64,000 nucleotides of DNA from Selenomonas sp. AB3002. GTDB taxonomy: Bacteria; Bacillota; Negativicutes; Selenomonadales; Selenomonadaceae. The notes under the pieces were generated by a model. That model ran no database searches and had not been told where the DNA came from. It saw nothing but the letters and a program-made list of their open reading frames with translations. Positions 44,225-51,660 of this stretch are shown here, piece by piece (within the stretch, counting starts at the first letter, position 1; each line of letters starts with the position of its first letter). Made by a program: the position numbers and the translations under genes. Where the stretch lies: assembly GCF_000702545.1 (NCBI RefSeq), contig NZ_JNIO01000008.1:186001-250000 (forward strand), given 5' to 3'.

Positions 44225-45172
44225 ATGTGTGATACGAAAGGCCGGGAAAAATATGCATTCCTTCCCATCGATAGCTATGAGGAGCTGAGGGAAACCTATG
44301 CCTCCTTCGGAATAAAGTTCGCTGCGTCATCGCTCCTGCAGAAAAATCAGCAGCTGCTTGCCTTGGGGATCCATTCTGTGGCGGGTGAAACCTGCGGTAT
44401 CGCCAGCGGCGTTTATTCCCAAAAAGAGAAGCGGTTCCTGATTTTGGGACTCCATATCCGGCGGGAGGACAGGAGCAAGGAACTGGTTCGTGCAGTTCTG
44501 CGTGAGCTGCTGGGACGGGCGCGACAGCAGTTCCATCCCGATCGCTACGAATGGGTGTATAAGCAAAAAGAGGAAGGCCGCGACCCGCGCCTCTCCCTCG
44601 TGAAGGGGCTGGATCTGCCCTGGCTGTCTCCTGCGGTTCGCCGTCGTGCCGGTGCCCTGATGAAGCTGGACACGGCCATCTTGCAGGAGTCAGGCAGCAA
44701 GATGAGGCACAATCGCTCCTACTGGTCACCGGAGCATGTGGCGAGCCTGGGCTATGCTTTCCTTCCTTGGGAGACCTGCGGCGAGGAGATAAAAGGAAAA
44801 ATCCGTGCTATGCTGGCTTTGCCGGAGGAAAACACCGAGGGCCTGTCCCCCTTCGTGGGTGACGAGTATGACCTGGATACTAGTTTTGTCCTTGCCCATG
44901 AAGATTCGGTCTGCGGCTGGGTGATTTGCGCCAAGTTCAATGACGGTGTGGAAATCCGGCGCTGGTACATCGTCAGAGATGCCCGCCGCAACCGGGCCGG
45001 CCAATTCCTGGGCGCCTATATGCTGCAGGTCATACAGGAAAGATACAAGGCCGTTTATTTTAAGGTTCTGGAGCACAGCAAATCCATGCTGCGATTTGCC
45101 AAAGGCTACCTGGGGGGAGCCATCGTCGAGGAGATTCCCCTGTATCGTCTGGAGATGAAAGAATCCGGATAG
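44225..45172 (+). CDS. Protein with two GNAT-like halves
   Basis: A 315-residue protein between the epimerase and the precursors. The two halves appear to repeat one fold: YAFLPIDSYEELRETY with VAGETCGIASGVYSQKEKRF, and YAFLPWETCGEEIKGKIRAM with EDSVCGWVICAKFNDGVEIR. The second half has the acyl-CoA-site-like DARRNRAGQFLGAYMLQVI and ends like a GNAT domain (LGGAIVEEIPLYRLEM). This suggests an N-acyltransferase acting on the peptide or giving immunity. The first half lacks a clear CoA site and may bind substrate. ATG behind AAAGGAC. The assignment rests on pattern only. Confidence 0.55.
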   Translation: MCDTKGREKYAFLPIDSYEELRETYASFGIKFAASSLLQKNQQLLALGIHSVAGETCGIASGVYSQKEKRFLILGLHIRREDRSKELVRAVLRELLGRARQQFHPDRYEWVYKQKEEGRDPRLSLVKGLDLPWLSPAVRRRAGALMKLDTAILQESGSKMRHNRSYWSPEHVASLGYAFLPWETCGEEIKGKIRAMLALPEENTEGLSPFVGDEYDLDTSFVLAHEDSVCGWVICAKFNDGVEIRRWYIVRDARRNRAGQFLGAYMLQVIQERYKAVYFKVLEHSKSMLRFAKGYLGGAIVEEIPLYRLEMKESG

Positions 45173-45237
45173 GCCGCTTTGTCTGCCTTTTGCGGGTATG
45201 GATATATATGGCATTTTCTAAGAAAGGAGAATGAAAA

Positions 45238-45561
45238 ATGGAATGGACCAAAGAGGAGATGGAATCCCTGTATGCCAGCATGCAGAAGAAGGCCATGACC
45301 GATGAGGAGTTCCGCAAGGAGATCCTGGCGGATGCCAACAAGGCATTGGCGAAGCTGGCGGGGAAGGAACTGCCCGAGGGCGTGAAGATCAAGGTCGTCG
45401 AGCAGGATCCCGCCTATACCGCCACTTTCGTATTGCCGAATTTGCTGTCGGAAGAAGTGGATATGGAGGATCTTGACAAGGCCGCCGGCGGAGGAATCTG
45501 TTTGATGGAGGCTCCCGGTATATGCAGCAACAAAGGATGCTTTGCCTATGCCGGTTTATGA
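45238..45561 (+). CDS. NHLP-leader RiPP precursor 1
   Basis: A 107-residue precursor. The leader (about 1-84) resembles the nitrile hydratase alpha chain: TDEEFRKEILADANKALAKL, then VKIKVVEQDPAYTATFVLP, ending MEDLDKAAGG. The core after Gly-Gly is GICLMEAPGICSNKGCFAYA-GL, with three Cys spaced 7 and 4 residues. AAAGGAG precedes the ATG. The upstream 60 bases resemble those of precursor 2. Export and cutting by the C39 transporter, and modification by the radical SAM enzymes around it, are expected from the family. Confidence 0.9.
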   Translation: MEWTKEEMESLYASMQKKAMTDEEFRKEILADANKALAKLAGKELPEGVKIKVVEQDPAYTATFVLPNLLSEEVDMEDLDKAAGGGICLMEAPGICSNKGCFAYAGL

Positions 45562-45630
45562 CATGCTCCTTTTATCCGCATTTTGCGGGTATGGATATAT
45601 ATGGCGCTTTTTACGAAAGGATGATGAAAA

Positions 45631-45984
45631 ATGGAATGGACCAAAGAAGAGATGGAGGCCCTGTATGCCAGCATGCAGAAGAAGGCCATGACCGATGAGG
45701 ATTTCCGCAAGGAGATCCTAGCGGATGCCAACAAGGCATTGGCGAAGCTGGCGGGGAAGGAACTGCCCGAGGGCATGAAGATCAAGGTCATCGAGCAGGA
45801 TCCTGCCTATACCGCCACCTTCGTGCTGCCGGATCTTGCATCGGAGGAAGTGGATATGGAGGAACTGGACAAGGCCGCCGGCGGTATTTCCTTTGCGCTT
45901 GTCCTGACGATCTGCGGCGCTGCCCTTCCCGCTGACCCCACTCATGATATATGCGAAGCTGACATTTGCGGTGTCAGGTTATGA
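45631..45984 (+). CDS. NHLP-leader RiPP precursor 2
   Basis: A 117-residue precursor, a recent copy of precursor 1: the leaders are almost the same (MEWTKEEMEALYASMQKKAM, ending MEELDKAAGG). The core is longer and different: ISFALVLTICGAALPADPTH followed by DICEADICGVRL. It again has exactly three Cys, spaced 12 and 4. Leader kept and core changed is what is expected when one enzyme set serves several products. GAAAGGATG precedes the ATG. Confidence 0.9.
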   Translation: MEWTKEEMEALYASMQKKAMTDEDFRKEILADANKALAKLAGKELPEGMKIKVIEQDPAYTATFVLPDLASEEVDMEELDKAAGGISFALVLTICGAALPADPTHDICEADICGVRL

Positions 45985-46035
45985 CGAGGCAAGAAATGTC
46001 CCCGACTTCTATAAGTTGATGAAAGGCCGAGATGA

Positions 46036-46075
46036 AGTTTTGCCTACGGCAAAACTGGAACAATGGCCTTATAAT
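46036..46075 (+). promoter_or_regulatory. Promoter with palindromic operator of precursor 3
   Basis: Perfect palindrome AGTTTTGCC-TAC-GGCAAAACT (46036-46056), then GGAACAATGGCCT and TATAAT (46070-46075). The right arm covers the -35 place at 18 bases. Same design and near-same bases as at uppP and the TVP38 operon. Confidence 0.65.
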
Positions 46076-46100
46076 TTATTTTTCTAAAGGAGAATGAAAA

Positions 46101-46415
46101 ATGGAATGGACAAAAGAACAAATGGAAGAGACTTATCAGCAGGTGGTCAAAAAGGCTGTGACCGATGAGGAATTCCGCAAGGAGCTTCTTGCCAATCCCA
46201 ACGAGGCCATCGGCAAGGTAGCAGGCATTCCCGTGCCGGCTGATTTCCGCATCTGCATCGTTGAGCAGGATCCTTCCTATCAGGCCACTTTCCTGCTGCC
46301 CCCCATGCTGCCGGAGGATGTCAGCGATGAGGATCTGGAGGCTGTGGCCGGCGGTGACTGTGTGCAGGATGTGGATATATGCGGGGCGCAGGGCTGTGGC
46401 GTACGCGGCAAGTAA
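46101..46415 (+). CDS. NHLP-leader RiPP precursor 3
   Basis: A 104-residue precursor with a more distant leader (EWTKEQMEETYQQVVKKAVT, IPVPADFRICIVEQDPSYQA), ending DEDLEAVAGG. The core DCVQDVDICGAQGCGVRGK has three Cys spaced 6 and 4. Unlike precursors 1 and 2 it has its own palindrome-bearing promoter at 46036-46075. AAAGGAG precedes the ATG. A hairpin follows before the B12-type maturase gene. Confidence 0.9.
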   Translation: MEWTKEQMEETYQQVVKKAVTDEEFRKELLANPNEAIGKVAGIPVPADFRICIVEQDPSYQATFLLPPMLPEDVSDEDLEAVAGGDCVQDVDICGAQGCGVRGK

Positions 46416-46501
46416 TGATTTCGATTAGCTTCGCAAGGTTCTTCCGCCGGTCTGTACGGCGGCAGGAGCTTGCTGATGGCCGAAACAACATACTGGAACA
46501 T

Positions 46502-46526
46502 AAAGCCCCTCATCCTTGGGGGCTTT
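46502..46526 (+). promoter_or_regulatory. Hairpin between precursor 3 and the B12 radical SAM gene
   Basis: AAAGCCCC (46502-46509) pairs with GGGGCTTT (46519-46526). It directly touches ATG 46527. The T tail is weak (TATGTTTG), so it may be a partial terminator, a message-stabilising stem or a block to the ribosome site. It would let much precursor and little enzyme be made from one transcript. Confidence 0.6.
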
Positions 46527-48488
46527 ATGTTTGTGGGACAGGGAGTGGTGGATTTGCGCAAGGATACATCGGTCTGCTTGGTCATGCCTCCGTTTTCGAA
46601 TGATATTTCCCCCTCATTGGCCCTGGGACTTTTGCAGGCATGCCTCTTGCGGGAAGGGATTCCCTGCCGGGTGGACTATGCCAACATGGGCTTTCACCGC
46701 CTTTTGGGAATGCCCCTCAGGCGAAAGCTCATGACGCTGGCAGACTATTTTGATGTGGCAGATGCCGTGTTCGCACCCCTTGCGGGCATTGCACCCCGCC
46801 GGAACCTGGATGATCTGGCGGGGTGGCTGGCCAGCGGTGCCAGCCACCCCGCCTTTTCGGCAGAGGAAAACCGGCAGATTCTTTATGACTCCATCCGGGT
46901 GGCAAAGGTCTGGCTGGAGGAGACTGCAGAACGCATTCTCGCCATGAACCCGCGTTTTGTGGGAGCCTGCTCCATGTTCCAGCAGCACAATGCTGCTCTT
47001 GCCCTCCTGCGGCGGCTGAAGGAACGCCGTCCGGAGATTGCCACCGCCATGGGCGGCCCGAACTGCATGGGCAGCGCAGGGGGGAGAACCCTGCGGCATT
47101 TCCCCTTCGTTGATTTCGTCTTTTTCGGCGAGGCTGATGAGATCATAGCCGAGGTGGTGAGGGGGGCGCTGGCGGGAGGGGAGTTCCCTCTGCCCTACGG
47201 GGTGCTGCGCCAGGGCAGCAACCTGCCGAGGGACGGCAAATGGCCCCATCGTCTGACCCGGGATCTGGACAGTCTGCCGCTTCCGGATTACCATGATTTC
47301 TTTGCTTCGTGGAATGATTCTTTCCCTGAGCTGGCAAAGTTCCACGCTTCCATTCTGGCCTCGGAGGACAATGTGCTTCTTTATCTCGAAGGTTCCCGCG
47401 GCTGCTGGTGGGGAGAGAAGCATCCCTGCACCTTCTGCGGGCTGAACGGCAGCATGAACCGCTATCGCCGGAAACGCCCGGAGCGTATCGCCTGGGAAAT
47501 GAGGGAAATCCGGGAACTATACGGACAGCATACGATTGCTTTCACGGATAGCATCATGAGCCGTGAGGCGCAGAAAGAACTGCCCCGCCTTGTGGAGCAT
47601 CACCCCTTGCCTATAGATGCCTCCGGCTCCGGTCAGCCGTGCCAGTTCACCGAGATAAAATCCAATCTGACGGAGGAGGAAATAAAATCTCTGGCAGAAA
47701 TCGGTTTCACGAAGCTGCAGCCCGGCATCGAGAGCTTCTCCGACCATATACTGCAATTGATGGGCAAGGGGAATACGGCCATCCGCCATATCGCCCTGCT
47801 GAAATATGCGCGCCGTTTTGGCGTGTATCTTTTCTGGAATCTCCTGTACGGTTTCCCCGGTGAGACAAGGGCCGACTATGAGGAGCTCATCAATCTGTTG
47901 CCCCTCCTCACCCACTTGCAGCCCCCGGGAAGCTTCTCGCCTCTCGTATATCACAAGAACAGCATCTATTGCACGCATCCGGAGCAATATGGCCTGCAGC
48001 TGATCCCGGCCCGGTGGTATGATTTCCTCGCGCCGGATGATGACGAGTACATCAGAGACATCGCCTACACATATGAAAACACTGCCGAACTCGGCAAAGC
48101 ATCTCCCCTGCAGCCACTCTATGACGAGCTGGAGAATCGGATTCGCAGGTGGAAGCTTCTCTCTTCCGGCGGAGGATTTGCTGATCGCCTGGAGATGCGC
48201 TTGGCTGACGGAGCCATTGAGATAACTGATTTGCGGGAGTGCCACAAGAAACCGCGCCATGTGCTGACGGGACTGGCCAAGGAAATCTGCCTTCTTTGCC
48301 GTGCGCCCATATCCCGCAAAAAGCTCGCCGCCTCTTTGGATGCCACGCCGGAAGCGATAGATATTTGCCTGAGCGAGCTGACCTCGCAAAATCTTCTCAT
48401 TGGTATAAACGAAGAGTATTTAACTTTAGCAATAGACAGAGGGGAAGACGGTGCAACGTCTTGCCAGCTCGCGAAAAGGAACAACTGA
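46527..48488 (+). CDS. B12-binding radical SAM RiPP maturase (rSAM_ocin type)
   Basis: A protein of about 653 residues. The N-terminal half is a cobalamin-binding-like domain (VCLVMPPFSNDISPSLALGL, VGACSMFQQHNAALALLRRL, FVFFGEADEIIAEV). The SAM motif is EGSRGCWWGEKHPCTFCGLN, the C-x7-C-x2-C spaced form of the RiPP maturation radical SAM protein 1 family. Later barrel strands include ASGSGQPCQFTEIKSNLTEE and LFWNLLYGFPGET. Relatives are encoded beside NHLP precursors. The start is unsure: ATG 46527 touches a hairpin, and TTG 46554 behind GGGAG would start MRKDTSVCLVMPPF. Confidence 0.85.
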   Translation: MFVGQGVVDLRKDTSVCLVMPPFSNDISPSLALGLLQACLLREGIPCRVDYANMGFHRLLGMPLRRKLMTLADYFDVADAVFAPLAGIAPRRNLDDLAGWLASGASHPAFSAEENRQILYDSIRVAKVWLEETAERILAMNPRFVGACSMFQQHNAALALLRRLKERRPEIATAMGGPNCMGSAGGRTLRHFPFVDFVFFGEADEIIAEVVRGALAGGEFPLPYGVLRQGSNLPRDGKWPHRLTRDLDSLPLPDYHDFFASWNDSFPELAKFHASILASEDNVLLYLEGSRGCWWGEKHPCTFCGLNGSMNRYRRKRPERIAWEMREIRELYGQHTIAFTDSIMSREAQKELPRLVEHHPLPIDASGSGQPCQFTEIKSNLTEEEIKSLAEIGFTKLQPGIESFSDHILQLMGKGNTAIRHIALLKYARRFGVYLFWNLLYGFPGETRADYEELINLLPLLTHLQPPGSFSPLVYHKNSIYCTHPEQYGLQLIPARWYDFLAPDDDEYIRDIAYTYENTAELGKASPLQPLYDELENRIRRWKLLSSGGGFADRLEMRLADGAIEITDLRECHKKPRHVLTGLAKEICLLCRAPISRKKLAASLDATPEAIDICLSELTSQNLLIGINEEYLTLAIDRGEDGATSCQLAKRNN

Positions 48489-48529
48489 CCGAAGTTTCGC
48501 ACGGAGTTTTGTGAAGGAGTTTGAGTGCT

Positions 48530-48862
48530 ATGAGAAATGAAGTTGCCTACAAAGAAGAAAAATTGGCAAACGGATGGTTCATCCTGGGCGTGCAGGGACA
48601 GGTGAATCGCCTTACTGCCGACGGGGTTTATCAAAAGGGGGAGGAAGTCGTGTCCAGGGAGGCGCGGACAGCCATTGACCTGAGCGGTGTGGACTATTTG
48701 TCCAGCGCCGGCATCCGGGTGTTCTTGAGGCTGCTCAAAAAGGCGAAGAAGGAAGGCAAGGAGTTTACGGCAGTGGGGGCAGCGGGGGATGTGAAAAGCG
48801 TGCTGGAGGACAGCAATATGGCAACGCTTTTGCATATGCGCGATACCCGGGACGATTTGTGA
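48530..48862 (+). CDS. STAS-domain anti-sigma factor antagonist (RsbV-like)
   Basis: A 110-residue STAS protein. TAIDLSGVDYLSSAGIRVFL holds the Ser that the partner kinase phosphorylates in RsbV/SpoIIAA proteins. In the unphosphorylated state these proteins bind and sequester the RsbW-type kinase. GAAGGAG lies before ATG 48530. It follows the B12 enzyme gene at 42 bases and comes just before the kinase gene, so the switch module is linked to the RiPP operon. Confidence 0.9.
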   Translation: MRNEVAYKEEKLANGWFILGVQGQVNRLTADGVYQKGEEVVSREARTAIDLSGVDYLSSAGIRVFLRLLKKAKKEGKEFTAVGAAGDVKSVLEDSNMATLLHMRDTRDDL

Positions 48863-48875
48863 AGGGGACGATGAA

Positions 48876-49364
48876 ATGCGGCCGAGCGGTGACTGGAAGC
48901 AATATGAGGCAACCGATGAAATGTACGTCAGCATGCTGGAGGACATCATGTCTGCTGCCCAAAAAGCCGGAATCCCCAAGACCCAGGAAACCAGGCTGAC
49001 GCTGGGCGTCGAGGAAATGCTGGGCAATATCGTAGATTATGCCTATGAGGGGCACGGCCCTATCTGGATCAGAGCTGGGCTGGAAGGCGATTTTTTCCGG
49101 CTGGATTTCGCCGACCACGGCCATCCCTTCAATCCCCTAGCCAAGGATATGCGGCATGAAGAGGGCCTGCCCGTGGAGGAGATGGAGGAAGGGGGCTTCG
49201 GCATTTACTTCGTGCGGAAATACTTTGATAGGATGGAGTACGACTACCGCGACTTTCAAGGGAAAAAGGCCAATATTCTTTCCCTTATGCTGAAAGTCCT
49301 CGGGGGTTCATCCCTAAGTTCCGGCGACGACGAAGCGTCCCTTGCGGAAGGGGAGGATTCATGA
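48876..49364 (+). CDS. RsbW-like serine kinase / anti-sigma factor
   Basis: A 162-residue GHKL ATPase of the RsbW/SpoIIAB kind. The N box is VEEMLGNIVDYAYEG, the G1 box DFADHGHPFNP and the G2 box EEGGFGIYFVRKYFD. Such kinases hold a sigma factor or another partner and phosphorylate their STAS antagonist. No sigma-B type factor lies in the window; the ECF-type factor at 40748 is the nearest candidate, though RsbW proteins are not known to hold ECF factors. The stop overlaps the start of the first phosphatase (ATGA). Confidence 0.88.
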   Translation: MRPSGDWKQYEATDEMYVSMLEDIMSAAQKAGIPKTQETRLTLGVEEMLGNIVDYAYEGHGPIWIRAGLEGDFFRLDFADHGHPFNPLAKDMRHEEGLPVEEMEEGGFGIYFVRKYFDRMEYDYRDFQGKKANILSLMLKVLGGSSLSSGDDEASLAEGEDS

Positions 49365-51586
49365 AGGTATCCATCAGGACACGCGTATCCCTGGTGCTGA
49401 TTGGCTTTGCGGGTGTGATTCTCATGCTCGCTTTTGCGGCAGCGCTCTACGGCATGGCCTGGGGCAGGGATTTCGCCACCCATTATGCCAAAGAAATCAG
49501 CAACAGCTCCATCCACAACAGCTCCGATACCATTGTCTCCATGCGGCGGAATGAACTGCTCACCCTTGTTGAGCAGACTGCCGCCGGCATTGACGAATTC
49601 ACCACCGATGTCCGCCGTGACGTTCACCTACTGAAACTTGAGATGGAGCGTATCCTGGCAGACCCGGAGGGCTATAAGAGAACACCCGTACCGGCGGCTA
49701 GGCCGGAGCAGGTCCTCGATGAGAACATACCTATAGAGGAATACGGCGATAGGGTATTTTCCTTCATCACCTATGCTCCGGGGATAGATCCTGCCTCCCT
49801 CCAAGAAGAGATTGCCGTGACTTCAAACATCCAGGATTTCCTGATTGCTTTTTCTGAACGGGCGGTGCAGCGGGGAGCTCATCAGACCGGCGTGCTGGGG
49901 GCAAAATCCGGTTTTCTCATGAAGGCTGATGTGGGAGCCTCTCCTCTCAATCTGGAATTCAGACAAAGCGCCTGGTACCGTGCCGCCATGGAAAAGGGAG
50001 AGCTTGCTTTCACTCCCGTATATCGTACCCAGGGCAGGAAAATCGAAGCAGCCATAGCCTGCACAGAGCCATACAGCAAGGACGGGGAGGTCATGGGCGT
50101 CATAGGCTTTGGCATGGGACTGGAGGAGCTGTCAAAGCTCATGCGGGATGACCTGGACACCATCATAGAGGCCAATCAGGACGGCATCAATTTTTTGCTG
50201 GATGAGCGGGGGAAGGTTATCTTCTGCCAATATGAGGAAGGCAGCCAGGATGAATTTTTGGCGGATTTTTCCTCCCAGGCAGTAAGGTCAGCGGACTTTC
50301 CCAAGATTGAAAACACTGTTTTTATGGATGCCGTGGATGAAATGAGAAACGGGGCCAAGGGCGTTGTCAGCTTTGAGCAAGACGGCAAGGGCTATACCTT
50401 TGCCTATGTGCCGGTAAAGGGTATGGGCTGGTCTGTGGGGGCCGTTATTCCCATGCCGACGGTGGAGGTTCTGGCCGAAAAGAACCGTCAGCAAATCCTC
50501 GCTCTTACGAATGAACATATTCAGGAACTGGAAGCGACCATGGGGCAGCGCAACCTGTGGTTCGCGCTGATAATCCTGCTGCTGGCCGCTTGGGGATTGT
50601 ACGGGGGAAGGAGGCTCTCCGACCGCCTGGTCAGACCGTTGCTGAATCTTCGCAATGGCATCAACTCCATCGCCACAGGAGATTTTGACCATAGGATTGA
50701 GATTGCTACCGGGGATGAAATCGAGGAAGTGGCGGATGCTGTCAACTCCATGACCGTCGAGCTCAAAGCCTATATAGAGAAATTGAAGAAAATCACTGCC
50801 GAGGAGGAACGCATCCAAGCGGAACTGGACACAGCCAAAGGCATACAGGTGGGGATGCTTCCCCATGTCTTTCCCAGACATACAGCCTTTGACATCTTCG
50901 CCTCCATGGAAGCGGCCAAGTCGGTGGGGGGAGATTTTTACGATTTTTATTTTCTGGATGAGAATCATTTTGCCATTACCATTGCAGATGTATCCGACAA
51001 AGGCGTAGCCGCCGCGCTTTTTATGGCTAGAGCCAAGACCATCCTCAAAAACGGCGCACTGTCAGCCAGGCGCCTGGCAGCCGGCGCAGAAACCGACTGG
51101 GGGCTGGTTGTGGCCCAGGCCAACAACCAGCTGTGCGAGGACAACGACGAGATGCAGTTTGTGACGGTGTTCTTCGGGGTGCTGGATTTGGAAACGGGAG
51201 AATTTTCATATGTGAACGGCGGGCACAATCCTCCCCTTTGGGGGCATGGCCTGGGCGAAAGAATGGTTTGGGAGTATCTGCGGCAGGAAAAGAGGAACAA
51301 TATGCTGGGGGCAATCGAAGAATCGGAATATGATACCGTGAGGCTCACCCTTTCGCCGGGAGATATGCTTTATCTCTACACGGACGGCGTGACCGAGGCC
51401 ATGAACGAAAAGCAGGAGCAATATTCCGAACGCCGTCTGCATGAGGTTTTGACCCGGATCGCTCAAGGTGGAAAATCCTCCGAGGATATTATTTTGACAC
51501 TCCGGGCAGATATGAAGGAATTTGTGCAAGACGCGGAGCAGTCCGATGACATCACCATGCTGGGGGTGAGGTTCTTGGGAGTATGA
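49361..51586 (+). CDS. Membrane dCache-HAMP-PP2C phosphatase 1 (RsbU/SpoIIE type)
   Basis: A 741-residue sensor phosphatase. A membrane helix (VSLVLIGFAGVILMLAFAAA), a periplasmic dCache-like region (about 40-375, with WYRAAMEKGELAFTPVY), a second helix (LWFALIILLLAAWGLYGG), a HAMP linker (DRLVRPLLNLRNGINSIATG) and a PP2C domain follow. The metal motifs are intact: GGDFYDFY, IADVSDKGVAAALFM, YTDGVTEAMN, SDDITMLGV. It should strip phosphate from the STAS antagonist when its outside sensor is triggered. Its last 40 bases belong to a 112-bp repeat found again behind phosphatase 3. Confidence 0.88.
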   Translation: MKVSIRTRVSLVLIGFAGVILMLAFAAALYGMAWGRDFATHYAKEISNSSIHNSSDTIVSMRRNELLTLVEQTAAGIDEFTTDVRRDVHLLKLEMERILADPEGYKRTPVPAARPEQVLDENIPIEEYGDRVFSFITYAPGIDPASLQEEIAVTSNIQDFLIAFSERAVQRGAHQTGVLGAKSGFLMKADVGASPLNLEFRQSAWYRAAMEKGELAFTPVYRTQGRKIEAAIACTEPYSKDGEVMGVIGFGMGLEELSKLMRDDLDTIIEANQDGINFLLDERGKVIFCQYEEGSQDEFLADFSSQAVRSADFPKIENTVFMDAVDEMRNGAKGVVSFEQDGKGYTFAYVPVKGMGWSVGAVIPMPTVEVLAEKNRQQILALTNEHIQELEATMGQRNLWFALIILLLAAWGLYGGRRLSDRLVRPLLNLRNGINSIATGDFDHRIEIATGDEIEEVADAVNSMTVELKAYIEKLKKITAEEERIQAELDTAKGIQVGMLPHVFPRHTAFDIFASMEAAKSVGGDFYDFYFLDENHFAITIADVSDKGVAAALFMARAKTILKNGALSARRLAAGAETDWGLVVAQANNQLCEDNDEMQFVTVFFGVLDLETGEFSYVNGGHNPPLWGHGLGERMVWEYLRQEKRNNMLGAIEESEYDTVRLTLSPGDMLYLYTDGVTEAMNEKQEQYSERRLHEVLTRIAQGGKSSEDIILTLRADMKEFVQDAEQSDDITMLGVRFLGV

Positions 51587-51660
51587 ACGCTCTGCTCGCC
51601 GATATTATGGATGGGCAACGCACCGCGTATGCGGCGGAATGGAGTGGCTGACATTGATGA
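51549..51660. repeat. 112-bp direct repeat, left copy
   Basis: Covers the end of phosphatase 1 (DITMLGVRFLGV and stop), the gap and the start of protein 2. It matches 55990-56101 with only two or three changes. Confidence 0.85.
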
